This document shows positions 35,751 to 46,739 of a DNA stretch of 64,000 nt, one piece after another; position 1 is the first letter of the stretch, and each line of letters begins with the position of its first letter. Below the pieces are notes generated by a model. That model was not told the DNA's origin. It searched no databases and saw nothing but the letters and a program-made list of their open reading frames with translations. The stretch is from NCBI RefSeq assembly GCF_000226095.1, contig NC_016478.1, forward strand, positions 2,470,001-2,534,000, given 5' to 3'. Position numbers and translations under genes: made by a program. This DNA is from Thermothelomyces thermophilus ATCC 42464 (taxonomy: Eukaryota; Ascomycota; Sordariomycetes; Sordariales; Chaetomiaceae).

Positions 35751-38584
35751 TCAGAACCTAACCCCCGCGCCAATACCTCTACCCACATACCAAAGCCGTT
35801 CCGTCCACCTCCCCAACCTAACACTCACTCCCGCTTCCCCGTCTAGCTTCAGCCTCCCGCCCAAAGCCTCCCTGACCTTGTCATACCCGACCGAGTCCAT
35901 TGACCACTCGACCGGCAGTCTTGGCGTCACCGAGACCCCCGGCGGCACCGCAAACGGGAGGAAATACTCGATCCTGCCAATGGGCTCGGTGTGGTTATAC
36001 AGCGCCGTTGCGTTGACCGAGTCGATGAAGATGGCGTTGTGCAGAAGAGGAGATACCAGAGTGAAAGTCGCAGTCGAGGAAAGGATGTGGAAGGTTGCGT
36101 CACGGATAAAGCGCGGTTGCTCGTCTTCGTCTTCGTCATCACCGTCGTCATCATCACTGTCCTGGCCGGGGAACCGGAGTCGTGGGGCGGGGAGCGTAAA
36201 GTTCAGGCGAGCGAGAGCCTCGCCGAGTTGCGGCAACGACGGAATGGTCCCGCGGTGAGTCCGTAAGGTGACGTTTGTGCTGTATCCGGAGATGTATCTC
36301 GAAAGGAGGTCGCGCCCATGACGGACGCCTTCTTCACCGCCCATTGATGGACTCCACCTTGCTGAAATCGTCAGATTCGTGTTGTTGCCAGACTTGATGT
36401 TGATGTTTCTCGCAAAGGCCTCCCCGATGGTCGTCCCGTTGCTTTCCACGAATAGGCTGACAAACGGGACGCGAGCCGAATAAGGTGTGGGATTTGTGAC
36501 GTTCACCAACGCTTGCAGTGAGAGGGAACTCGAAGTCGTGTCGATAATTTGAATTGTTCCGACTTTTGGCAACGTGGAACCCAGAGTGTCGTTTCCCAGA
36601 GCTAGGACGGGCTGTACGTTAGTTCTGGCGTTCTCCTTCCAAAGCGAATATACGGGCCGAAGGACCGACTTCCACCTGGGGCGACTGACGATGTAATCAA
36701 AAAGATGACGGACGTTTTACTGGGATTTTCCCCTCCGCGGGAATGGCCTTGACAACGAGCTCGCCCAGTACCGTTTGCACTCTGACGTTAACGAGAGCCT
36801 TGACGCTCAGTATGACCTCGCGGCCGCTAAAAAGGAGAGCCTGGATGACATCGGTTAGAACTCCGGGGTCGGTGATGTTAAGCGGCACGTCCTTGATGCG
36901 CGATTGTATCTTCAGCGTAGCTTCATCATCCTCCGTGGCCGGGATCTGCGTCGAATTCGCTTTTTGCCACTCCTCAAGGTGAAGCTCTCCAAGTTTATCG
37001 CCTTTATAGAACACATCTGCGTCTGCTCCAATGTCGGTGACATTCAATGTGAATTCCATCTCAGAAGGGAGCCCTGCAAGAACCAGGATTGTCCCCGAAA
37101 CCCTCGGGTTTGACTCGGGATCGTCGGGGTTCGCTGCCGGGTCCGGCATTTTGAAATAGACGTCTGTCAGGGAGAAGCTCCGGACTAGATTGTCGAACGA
37201 ACGTCCAGGGAACGGTATAGGCACGGTAATGCTCGATAGGATCTCCGCAAGCCAATCCGGCGTGTCGCCGGCCGGCTCCTTTTGGCCCCGGACGAGGACG
37301 GTGGCTGTTTCGCCGTCAAGGTACTTCTTGAACAGCAAATCCAAGGGCGAAGAGTCTGAGTTGGGGCAGAGGTGGGTGAGTGAATCAGGCAACTCTCGTA
37401 CAAGGCCGTACGCATTCACGATTACATCTGCATGGGGCCGCACGGCTACGCGGCTGGTGGTGGCAGCCGCAGCAAAGATGGAGGGATCGTCAGGACTGCA
37501 TCCCGGCACAAGAATCTCGAAGCCGAGTTCGGGAACATCGAACGACACCGGATATTGGTTGAATGACTGAACCGTGGCTTCGGCCGCGATTGCGTTGCGC
37601 GCGCCGGGAACGGGCTGCTCCTTGAACTTCATCCTCGTGATATTGTATTCGGGCATGTGAGGCAACTCGCTGCCTGCACAGATCATCAGTAACAATCCAA
37701 CAACATAGTTAATTGTAGTCGGTTGAAAACCCGTCCGTGGTTCAAACAAGAGACTTCTGTCCAAGATACAAGGAGGCGAATGAACGATAGAGAGATTGAC
37801 CTTCAAATGTCAGAGATTCCACGATGGAGTGCGTGCCAAGTGGAATGATCCCCGTCCTGAATTGGACATCGGCTTGCCCTTGAATCCGGACGCTGCTCAA
37901 CCTCCCTTTCAGCCACTCGTTCGCGATCGTTCGAATGCCGTCAGCATCGCCAGGGGCAAGGTCGGCCACAAAGTCCACTTCATTGTTGTAGCCATCCACA
38001 ATGCAGGCCTTCAGCGGGGGCAAGCCTGCAGTGCCGAGAAGAACATTGTTATACTCGGGCAGATAAACTCTGATCTTCGTCTCGCCCGTCCCAAGCTCCC
38101 TGGCAACCCATGTGACTGCCCTACCGATCCGCCTGACGTGTTCATTCGCGACGCGTTGTGCATCAACTCGAAAATTGGCCTGTATCCTAGCGCGGATGCC
38201 GTTGGACGTGATAGACTCGAGAGACAGATTCGTGGGTTCAATAACGACCGCCTCTTTCGCATACTCCTCAATGGCGGTGGGAACGATAAATGCGAAGAGC
38301 ATGATAGCAAGCGTGAGGGATGCCAAGACAATCATGGCAATGACCGATGGCCATCGTATTGATTTCCCCTTATCAGACTTAACCGAAGCTGCGCGTGTGT
38401 TGCGCGAGGCGATGGACGTTGTATCCTCATGATGAGCGTCATCTCGGTCGCCATCGAACCGGGGCGTGGTTGAACTCGATAGTAGCGGGGTCGACTCCAG
38501 CAACTCGTCTCGTTCGCCAGATTTTGGAGTTCTGTTGCTGCCCGCAGCGGCAAGGAGCGGTGAACTCTCTGAGTCAGGCATCAT
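35751..38584 (-). CDS. tag1: Tag1-like vacuolar membrane protein (DUF3712 family)
   Basis: Resembles yeast Tag1 (YLR173W), a vacuolar membrane protein linked to ending of autophagy; databases also label relatives pre-rRNA processing protein. Three exons: 38584-37801, 37673-36721, 36611-35751 (about 865 aa). A Ser/Asp-rich N-terminal tail of about 75 residues is followed by one strong membrane segment (about 79-103, VIAMIVLASLTLAIMLFAF) and then a long region of repeated LEA14-like beta domains (NLSLESITSNGIRARIQANF; MPEYNITRMKF; IQIIDTTSSSLSLQALVNV) with several N-x-S/T sites, suggesting a single-pass protein with a lumenal C-terminal bulk. The start is the first of two adjacent ATGs; the longer open frame upstream has no ATG. 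Family assignment is good, precise function is inferred. Confidence 0.85.
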
Positions 38585-39573
38585 GAGGTATTGTTCTGGC
38601 AATGTGCGTTGCTGAAGAGGCGATGGATCCCGAAGTGGATGTTGTCCCACCAAAAGCCTAGCACTGCTGATGATGTAATTAATGGTTTGCCTGCTTCGGC
38701 CTAGGACATCGCGGATGGATGCGCGGTTTGTCTTGACAACGCAGGAACGATGCGCTATTTGTTAATAGAAAAATTCCCCGTCAAATCCGACAACGAGCAT
38801 AACTGCTTGGGAAACTAAGACGTTGATAGTACACCTCGTGATGAGGATTGGGTCGAGGTGAAAGAGCATTCCAAGGGACGAGGCGCTGGTGCTGTTTCGC
38901 TGGAGAGGTGAAAGGGGCGCCCGATCAGCCCAGCGGCTGTTTCCGCCTTTTGGGATACCGCTCATTGGCTGCGGCCGGCATCAGCTCGCTGGCCCAGTCC
39001 AGGCACCGCTTCTCGGCCCAGGTCACGACCCCGGAGTGTCGGGTGGGGACCTCTCCAGCCACGGGCCAATAGACCATCGCCGGTTGTCAGCTCTCAGTGC
39101 CAGTCCGATATCAGGCAAGTGCCATTTCAAGGTTGAATGCTCCCAGAACCTCTTTTCTAGATAGCTTGACTCTTACTCGAATTGAGAATTAGACAAAATA
39201 TCTAGCAGCTCCAATGATGAACTCGGTCGCTCATTTGATCTCCTGGTGTTTCAAAGTCCAAAAAACGGCCCATTTTGCGCGCCGACTCGGAGAGATTTAG
39301 GCTGATAGAGGCGTCCAGGGTACGACTTCCTGGGCTAGCGAATTCGGCTAAGCCATCAAGGTTGTGCATCCATCTTTTTTTTCTGGAGCTTCAACGTTGA
39401 GTCATGAGTCTATTATACCTGCAACCATCGAACCCTGGCAATCCAGAAAATCGATTTGGCTTCTCGTATCACTCTTTCCTTGAGCGATCCAAGACCAAAC
39501 ACGCACAGACTTGTAGTAATTGGGTCGTCCCTCCCAGCTTAAACTCCGAGAAGCTTCAAGTGGTATCGCCGCC
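38585..39573. other. Divergent promoter region between the tag1-like gene and ornithine carbamoyltransferase
   Basis: Contains a perfect TGAGTCA near the ornithine carbamoyltransferase side. None of the dispersed TACGGA-type motifs are found. No gene seen. Confidence 0.65.
39398..39404. promoter_or_regulatory. Candidate Gcn4/CPC-1 site upstream of ornithine carbamoyltransferase
   Basis: Perfect TGAGTCA, 170 bp before the ATG at 39574. Fungal arginine genes are classically under cross-pathway (general amino acid) control through this element. The match is seen; binding is inferred. Confidence 0.6.
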
Positions 39574-40807
39574 ATGTCTCCGCGTGTCGCCTGCCGCACC
39601 CTCAAATCCGCAATGGCTCAATTTCAGACTCGCTCTCTCTCCGGCGCCGCCGGGCCCAGGCATCTTCTCTCCATCAGCGACCTCAGCCCAGCCGAATTTA
39701 CAAAACTCGTTCTCAATGCCTCGTCCCACAAGGCGGCAGTCAAGGCTGCTTTCGCCGCCGGCGAGCAACCTCCGAAACCGCTGCATGGGTCATTGACCGG
39801 CAAGACGGTAGCCATGATGTTCAGCAAGCGCAGCACCAGAACCCGCGTCTCAACAGAAGCAGCCGTGCAACTAATGAACGGACATCCAATGTTTCTGGGC
39901 AAGGACGACATCCAGCTAGGCGTATGTCTCCGTACCCCTCTTCCCCTTGCTTCCCCGGGCTATCCCTTTCTGCCCTGCCTAGCTTTGCCTCCAATTGACC
40001 CGCTGTCCAGGTGAACGAGTCCCTCCGTGACACCTCTGTCGTGATCTCCTCCATGACCTCGTGCATGGTCGCCCGCGTGGGCGCGCACAAGGAGGTCGTC
40101 GACCTCGCCGCGCACTCGTCCGTGCCTGTCATCAACGCGCTATCCAACGACTTCCACCCGCTGCAGACCATCGCCGACTTCCAGACCATCCACGAGCACT
40201 TCCCCTCCCGCACGCCCTCCGATTCCAGCCTCGGGCTAGAGGGCCTCAAGGTCGCGTGGGTGGGCGACTCCAACAACGTGCTCTTCGACCTGGCAATCGG
40301 CTGTATCAAGATGGGTGTCGACATTGCCGTGGCCTCGCCCCCCGGGTACGGCATTCCCGACGCGATGAGGCAGCTGATCCTGGCCGCCGGAGAAGGCGTG
40401 GCCAAGCCGGGCCGGCTCACCGAGACGCAGGTGCCCGAGGAGGCGATCAAGGACGCCGATATCCTCGTGACCGACACGTGGGTCTCGATGGGTCAGGAGC
40501 AGGAGACCCAGAAGAGGCTGAAGGCGTTTGCGGGTTACCAAATCACCAACGAGCTGGCCAAGCGCGGCGGCGCCAAGCCCGACTGGAAGTTCATGCACTG
40601 CCTGCCTCGACATCCCGAGGAGGTTGACGATGAGGTCTTCTACGGCCCCAGGTCCCTTGTTTTCCCGGAGGCTGAGAACCGGCTCTGGGCTGCTGTCGGT
40701 ATGTGCCATTTCCCCAATCTTGAAATGGGGATACAGCGAGTTTTACTGACTCTCTATCTACAGCTGCTCTGGAGGCGTTTGTGGTCAACAAAGGGAAAAT
40801 TCTGTAA
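39574..40807 (+). CDS. arg12: Ornithine carbamoyltransferase, mitochondrial precursor
   Basis: Makes citrulline from ornithine and carbamoyl phosphate in the mitochondrial matrix, a step of arginine synthesis (Neurospora arg-12, Aspergillus argB). Three exons: 39574-39921, 40011-40698, 40764-40807 (about 359 aa, usual length). The N terminus is basic and Ser/Arg-rich with no acidic residues for about 35 residues, as expected for a mitochondrial presequence. Carbamoyl-phosphate loop STRTR at 87-91; ornithine loop DTWVSMG at 271-277; catalytic HCLPRH at 312-317. The last exon encodes only [13 protein letters not shown]. The ATG has a strong context (GCCGCCATG). It is convergent with ilv6, with only 214 bp between stops. 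Confidence 0.97.
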
Positions 40808-41021
40808 AACGAGGAATGGTTGTTACAGAGATTCCAATCAGACATTGCTTTGAAATGGCAGGCGTGATTTCAGGAGTTGGGTCCCTTAGAAAAAAAGTTC
40901 AATACCAAGTGTATTTTCTCAACCAACTTAGAGATGGCCGATCTTGACTCGCACCAGATAATTTTATGATTAATACATGATGAAAACATTTGACCCACAT
41001 CCGCCGTACATGTTAACTACG

Positions 41022-42054
41022 TTAGCCAGGGGGCAGCTGGCTGGCATCAACAACCTCGTCGGCCTCCTTCGTGGGTGTATCGTCGTCGGGTCCATACAAA
41101 GGCGAACGAGGCAGAGCCATAAGACCGGTCCGAGCCGACTCGAGGATGCCGAAAGGAGCGATGAGTTTCAGGAAGGAGTCTATCCTTGATGGCTTGGCGG
41201 ACCTGTGAGATTGTTCGGTTAGATATGCTGCAGCAGAGAAGTGCAAAGGGCCGCGGGTGGACTTACACCTCGACAATGCAGCTGTTGGTGCTGATATCCA
41301 GAACCTTCCCTCCAAACTGGTGTGTAAAGTAGGTGATGCTCTTCAGGTGTTCGTGCTTGTGGCGCAACGCCTCACTAGCAACCAGCTTGCTGGGGTGGAA
41401 GTCCTTGGCCGTCTCCGAAAGCTTGGCCTCGCTGGCTTCTTGGCCGTTGGCCTCCCCCTCGGGGTTCTCGGCCGTCATCTCGCGGTGATGAGCGAGCAGC
41501 TCCTCAAAGTACTCGGGCCCGAGAATGTTGATCTTTGCCAGAAGAAGTTCGCGCTGCACGAGCGGAGATCCGGTATAATCCAGCACAGCCCAGACAGGAA
41601 CCAGGTCCTCCAGCTGCCGGCGCGCCTGCTCAACAACGCCGTCTTGGCCCGTGAGCACGATGGTCATGCGCGAGAGATCCTCCACTTCGGTGCTGCAGAC
41701 CACGAGCGAGTCAATGTTGAAACCGCGGGCTGCAAGGATACCGGAGACGCGCGAGAGCACGCCGGGCTCGTTCTGGACCAGGCAGTTCAGGACGTGCCGC
41801 TTGGGCGGAGCGGTGGAAGGGGTCGGGGTCTCGTAGAGGATGTTGGAGACGGCCGCCTGGGCCGACGACCATGCTGGCGGCTGGTCGACGGGGAGAGGAG
41901 CTTGTCGGCGGCGGATAGCCTTGTAAGCGATGGCTGAAGTCGAGCTGCTCGTGTGACGAGCGGTGATTGATGGTCCCAGACGGGGAATATCTCGAGCCTG
42001 CGTCGCTATCCTCCGCCATGCCGGCGAGGTGGCGAAGAGGCTACGAGACGCCAT
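41022..42054 (-). CDS. ilv6: Acetolactate synthase regulatory (small) subunit, mitochondrial
   Basis: Regulatory subunit of acetohydroxyacid synthase, the first common enzyme of isoleucine/valine/leucine synthesis; it confers valine feedback control on the catalytic Ilv2 subunit. Two exons, 42054-41267 and 41202-41022 (about 322 aa). Arg/Ser-rich, acid-poor N terminus consistent with mitochondrial import. ACT domain at about 87-160 (HVLNCLVQNEPGVLSRVSGILAARGFNIDSL shown in part: NEPGVLSR and GFNIDSLVV), followed by the AHAS C-terminal domain (LLLAKINILGPEYFEELL; ITYFTHQFGGKVLDIS). The second exon restores the conserved end SAKPSRIDSFLKLIAPFGIL. An acidic insertion (about 193-212) is typical of fungal copies. 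Confidence 0.96.
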
Positions 42055-42794
42055 CTTCAGGAATCAATCGAGAGCCCGGAGGGCTTGTCCGCTGAGGAAA
42101 AAGGCGCAGTCCCGATGTTCACCCCTCAATCTAATAACACTCGAATGTCAGAGGAGGATCGTCACCTGGGTGACTCACCGTCGGACTGGCGAAGAAGAGG
42201 GAGAAAATGATGATCGTGTCACACCGCGGTAAGCAGCGCCGGTTGTGGAGGCTGGCGAGTTCGCATTGGCCAATTCTAACGCCCGAGTCCGGCGCAGCTC
42301 CGACTCCGGTGCATAGTAGGTCCGTGCACGGCTACACTACAGTACGGAGTAGGCCCAGTCTCTCCAATCTCCACGTGGCCCAGGTCAAGCTCACTCCAAT
42401 GCGGACACGAACGGAGAATCCATCTACCGTCTCCGTTTGTGGGGTGGTTGGAACCGGTCGACTACTTGTACGACCCGAAGCTCTATCCGTTTTAAGGTCC
42501 AGAGATAGCCCTCTGATAAGCCGTCGCTTCGTACAGTGTTATTCACGCCATTAGCGGATACTGCACTGTACGGCCTGGGCCCAACAGCCTTGTGGATTTT
42601 CCGGACTGGGTTACTCCATATTCAGAAGTTTTGCGACAACGGGAGCTCACGACACCTCCTCTTATTAATTACATTAGTGGCGTCCCACGATCAGTTGCAC
42701 CGCAAGTGAACAGCTGATAGAACATTGCTCATATTCTTCAGTTTGGCGTTAGACCTTCTTTTTCGATCGGTCCTTCGCGGAGCATCTACACGCA
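42055..42794. other. Divergent promoter region between ilv6 and the KH-domain gene
   Basis: Holds a perfect TGACTCA on the ilv6 side and one TACGGAGTA at 42343-42351 about midway. No gene seen. Confidence 0.65.
42171..42177. promoter_or_regulatory. Candidate Gcn4/CPC-1 site upstream of ilv6
   Basis: Perfect TGACTCA, 117 bp upstream of the ilv6 ATG. Branched-chain amino-acid genes are common targets of this regulator. Match seen; binding inferred. Confidence 0.6.
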
Positions 42795-44834
42795 ATGGAC
42801 GACACAGAGCGACGCAACGTGAAGCGCTCTCGCTTTGACCAGACCGAGCCAGAGCCTCGACGCTCCCGGTTCGACCGCCGTTCCCGCTCGCCCCCGGCGC
42901 GCAAGCCTGATTCGGGCCGGGATCGTGAGCGCAGCCCTCTCTCGAAACCTCGCGATGCACCTGCACCCACCGACTCCAAGTCTCCTCCCGTGGACCCCGC
43001 TGCTGCCGCCGGTAAGTCAGCCTAGCGTAGCTCTCAGGGTTCTTGTCGCTTTTCCTCGTCCGTCGCTGACTTCAGATCGTAGCTGCTGCGGCCGCCCGAA
43101 TCAATGCACAAATCCAAGCCCGTAAGGGCATCCAGCATGTCGACGTCCCTCCCGTGCGCTCGAGCTCCGTCACCAGCAACAAGGCGTCGACTGGCTCCGG
43201 TGCCAGCACCATCAACGGGGAGATGTACATTTCCGATGGCGACTATATCAAGGATATCGAGGTCAACGACTTGCGCAACCGATACCTTCTTACAAAGGGC
43301 TCAACTCAGAAGATGGTAATTATTCCTTGGTTGTCATCGGACTGATACATCATCAGCTCCCTGTCATGGTCTCCATGGCGCTCTTGTGCGGGACAGTCTT
43401 GCTTACTTGAAGCATGATAGCTCGCACAGACACACCCTCTTTTGCATCTGCTGACCTCCGCTGCCTGATCTAGATCAAAGAAGAAACTGGTGCTGGTACG
43501 CCAACCTTGAACCTTTTTTTTCGAACTCATGTTAGAGGACGCCGGTTGACTAGATGATTTTCAAAGATGTTACCACGCGCGGAAGCTACTATCCGGACAA
43601 GAACATGGCCACTCCCTCGGTATGTGGCTCGCCCCTTTGTGCAGAGTCAATGCTAACGTGCAACACTAGAATCCGCCGCTTTATCTCCATGTTACTAGCA
43701 CGACAAAGGAGGGCCTGGAGAAGGCCGTGGCCAAGATTGAGGAGTTGATGAAGCAGGAGTTGCCACAACTCGTTGACGAGCGCCGTTTCCGTCGGCGAGA
43801 GCAGGAGCAGCACGTGGAGAGAGACGAGTTTGGTCGGGTAAGTGGGAGCTCAAACTCTTCACCCTGTCGGCGAACTAACCGCAGACAGCGCAAATGGCCG
43901 GAGGAGAAGATCCCCATTGGTCTTGAACCGATCCCTGGCTTTAACCTCCGTGCCCAGGTTGTTGGACACGGCGGAGCCTATGTCAAGCATATCCAGCAAG
44001 AAACTGGCTGCCGAGTGCAGATAAAGGGCCGCGGATCAGGCTATATGGAAGCTTCTACGGGCCGAGAGAGCGATGAGGACATGTTTTTGCATGTTGCGTA
44101 AGTCTTTGCTGGAACCCTTGTATTCGGGCACGTCCGTCCCAGCTCACACGATTCAGGGGTCCGGATCCCAAGATGGTCGAGAAAGCCAAGGAGCTTTGCG
44201 AAGATTTGCTGGCCAATGTCAAGGAGCAGTACGAAGAGTTCAAGAGCAGGCCGCCCCGTGGATACGGCGGTGGCGGATATGGAGGTCGCGGTGGTGATTC
44301 GTACCATGGTTACAATAGGGACACCCACCATCATAACAACAGCCACAGCTACGGAAATTCGCCTGCGCCTGGAGCTGCTGCCACAGCCACCCCACCAACA
44401 TCTACTGGCACCCCTGCGTCGGCCGCCGACTATGCTGCGCAATATGCCCAGTATTATGGCACTGATCCGTATGCTGCCTATGGTGGCTACCAGGCATACG
44501 TTCAAATGTACCAGCAGTGGGCGGCTGCGCAAGCCGCTCAGGCCGGGCAGGCCAGTGCTGCTCCGGGTGCCGGGGGTGCCGCGAGTGCTCCGGGCGCTCC
44601 GGGTGCTCCCGGCGCTTCGGGAGCATCTGGAGCTCCGGGTGCGTCGGCGTCCCCGCCGCCTCCGCCTCCAAGTGAGGCTGCTCCTCCTCCGCCCCCTCCT
44701 TCCGCGGCCCCGCCGCCGCCGCCTCCGTCTGGTCCCCCAGGTGCGAGCGGGTACAACGCGGTATGTCTGGTCTGATCGATGATGTGCATATCGTTACTGA
44801 TGTCTTTCAGGTCCCTCCGCCACCCGGGCTCTAA
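42795..44834 (+). CDS. KH-domain RNA-binding protein, KHDC4/BLOM7-like
   Basis: Probable splicing-associated RNA-binding protein. Eight exons: 42795-43011, 43083-43315, 43474-43495, 43567-43619, 43670-43837, 43889-44097, 44157-44760, 44811-44834 (about 509 aa). N terminus is Arg/Ser-rich. A first degenerate KH region covers NDLRNRYLLTKGSTQKM-IKEETGA-DVTTRGSYYPD, split over three exons; a second KH has a clear GxxG loop (GHGG, 257-260) in GFNLRAQVVGHGGAYVKHIQ. Two KH regions with this spacing resemble KHDC4. The C terminus is Gly/Tyr-rich then Ala/Gly/Pro-rich with poly-Pro. Exon 3 is only 22 nt and exon 8 only 24 nt; frames agree at all seven junctions and several introns are as short as 50 nt. 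Confidence 0.9.
43474..43495 (+). other. 22-nt microexon of the KH-domain gene
   Basis: Encodes IKEETGA plus one base, flanked by TAG and GTACGC. It supplies the conserved helix after the KH loop, so skipping it would both shift the frame and destroy the first KH fold. Confidence 0.85.
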
Positions 44835-45439
44835 GCAACCCGGCCACTCTGGCGAAGGCTTGAGGGCCGCTATTTCTCTATTTCGCATCGAATTTTCGCG
44901 GATCTGGGTTGTTTCCCAAGGGAAAAGCAAGATCTCTAGAATGGGGCAAGGGACCGTCTTTATGTAATCGAAACCATCTGTCTTCATGCGTCTGCGGTCT
45001 GACTTCTCACAGGGGGCTGCGTTTACAGGTATAGCTCGCGAAAAGTTGCCATCCCGTCCCTGGTATCGCGCACGGCGTTATGGTTGATGTCAAGGTATCA
45101 ATGCCAAGCTGAGATGAACATGTAACGCAAATCTCAGCTCCTGTTTCGTTGGCAGTAGCAGATGTATATAGTCCAGCTCACCCTCTCTTACACCGGAATT
45201 TGATTAGATCAACAAGCTTGTGACCATATTTGTCGACGATTTTCAGGAGGTGAAGTTTTCTTGGGGTTGAACAGCTTCAAGGTCGGGCGTCTCGCTCCAA
45301 GTCAGGCCCGTGCCCTTGCTAGCCAGGCTACCTTTAGTTACACTATCCATCCGGTTAGCGGGGCACTTCGCCCACTCAGCGTCACCCACTCCCCCAACTC
45401 TGCTTGGCCGCGCCATGTGCATCGCCATGGTTGCCCACC
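44835..45439. other. Spacer between the KH-domain gene and TRAPPC13
   Basis: 3' UTR of the KH gene and promoter of the next gene, same orientation. No motif of the dispersed families and no gene seen. Confidence 0.6.
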
Positions 45440-46739
45440 ATGAGCCATCAACGATACCCATCCATTGATGCTGTCAAAGAGCCACACTCTGTGTCGCTAA
45501 AGGTTCTGCGGTAAGTCAAGTTCCTAAACATGCCACAGCCTGGCACCGATCTCGGCTGATCACCCTGGTCGACGCAGCCTCTCCCGCCCTTCCCTCGTCG
45601 CCCAATATCCCCTTCTGCCACCCCCTTCCTCCTCCCCCGACGACCCTCTCTCCCACCAGCCTCCCATCCCCGCCTCCCTTGCCTACAGTCACCATGGCGC
45701 CGGCGGTGTCATCCCACCGACAAATCCGGCCCCCTTCGTCTTGAGCCCCATCCTCAACCTGCCCCCGTCCTTCGGCTCGGCCTACGTCGGCGAGACTTTC
45801 AGCTGCACGCTGTGCGCCAACTACGACGTCCCGGAGGACGGTACGGGGGCGGGACCAAAGAAGAGCATACGCGACGTGCGCATAGAAGCCGAGATGAAAA
45901 CACCCAGCAGCAGCAGCAGCAGCAGCAGCAGCGCCGCCGCCGGCGCGTTCCCCGCGATCAAACTGCCGCTATACCCGCCCTCAGCATCGCACGCCGGAGA
46001 CGAACACGGAGGCTCTGGAGGAGGAGGAGGAGGAGGTGGTGGTGGTGGTGGTGGTGGTGTCGACCTCCCCTCGCCAGGGACGTCGCTGCAAAAGATACTC
46101 TCGTTCGACCTCAAGGAGGAGGGCAACCACGTGCTGGCGGTCACGGTGTCGTACTACGAGGCGAGCGAGCTCTCGGGCCGCACCCGGACGTTCCGCAAGC
46201 TGTACCAGTTCGTGTGCAAGGCGTCGCTCATCGTGCGGACCAAAGCCAGCCCGCTGCCGGCTGTTGGCCCGGGGGAAGAGCAGGGAGAGGGGGAGGAGGA
46301 GGAGGAGGAGGAGGAGGAAGAAGAAGAAGAAGAAGAAGAAGAAGGAGAGAAAGACGAGGGGGAAAAGGGCGGCCGAGGGCGGCCGAGGCTGAGGAGGCGG
46401 TGGGTGCTGGAGGCGCAGCTGGAGAACTGTAGCGAGGAGGGCATCTTGCTGGAGAGCGTCGGGCTGGAGCTGGAGAGCGGATTGAGGTACGAGGATTGCA
46501 ACGACTGGCAGGGCCATGCCGACGGCGGGGCGGTGGGTAGCAGGATGAAGCCGGTCCTGCAGCCCGGGGAAACGGAGCAGGTCTGTTTCGTCATCGAGGA
46601 GGAAGGGGATGCGGTAGTGCAGGAGGTCGAGGGGCGGGTGGTGTTTGGGGTTTTGCAGATTGGGTGGCGGAGCGAGATGGGAAATAGGGGGTTCTTGTCG
46701 ACGGGGAAGTTGGGCACGCGGTTTGTGAAGCCGAAATGA
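45440..46739 (+). CDS. trappc13: TRAPPC13-like protein (DUF974), TRAPP complex subunit
   Basis: Subunit of TRAPP complexes, which act as Rab/Ypt exchange factors in Golgi and autophagy traffic. Two exons, 45440-45510 and 45578-46739 (about 410 aa). Exon 1 encodes MSHQRYPSIDAVKEPHSVSLKVLR and joins LSRPSLVAQYP; the core signature is LNLPPSFGSAYVGETFSC, with later matches FRKLYQFVCKASLIVRTK and the C-terminal LGTRFVKPK. Three low-complexity insertions interrupt the conserved fold: poly-Ser (AGC repeats from 45906), poly-Gly (about 46008-46059) and poly-Glu (about 46294-46343). These are repeat expansions within one exon and explain the spurious open frames nearby. Open through all repeats, so the gene is not broken by them. 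Confidence 0.9.
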
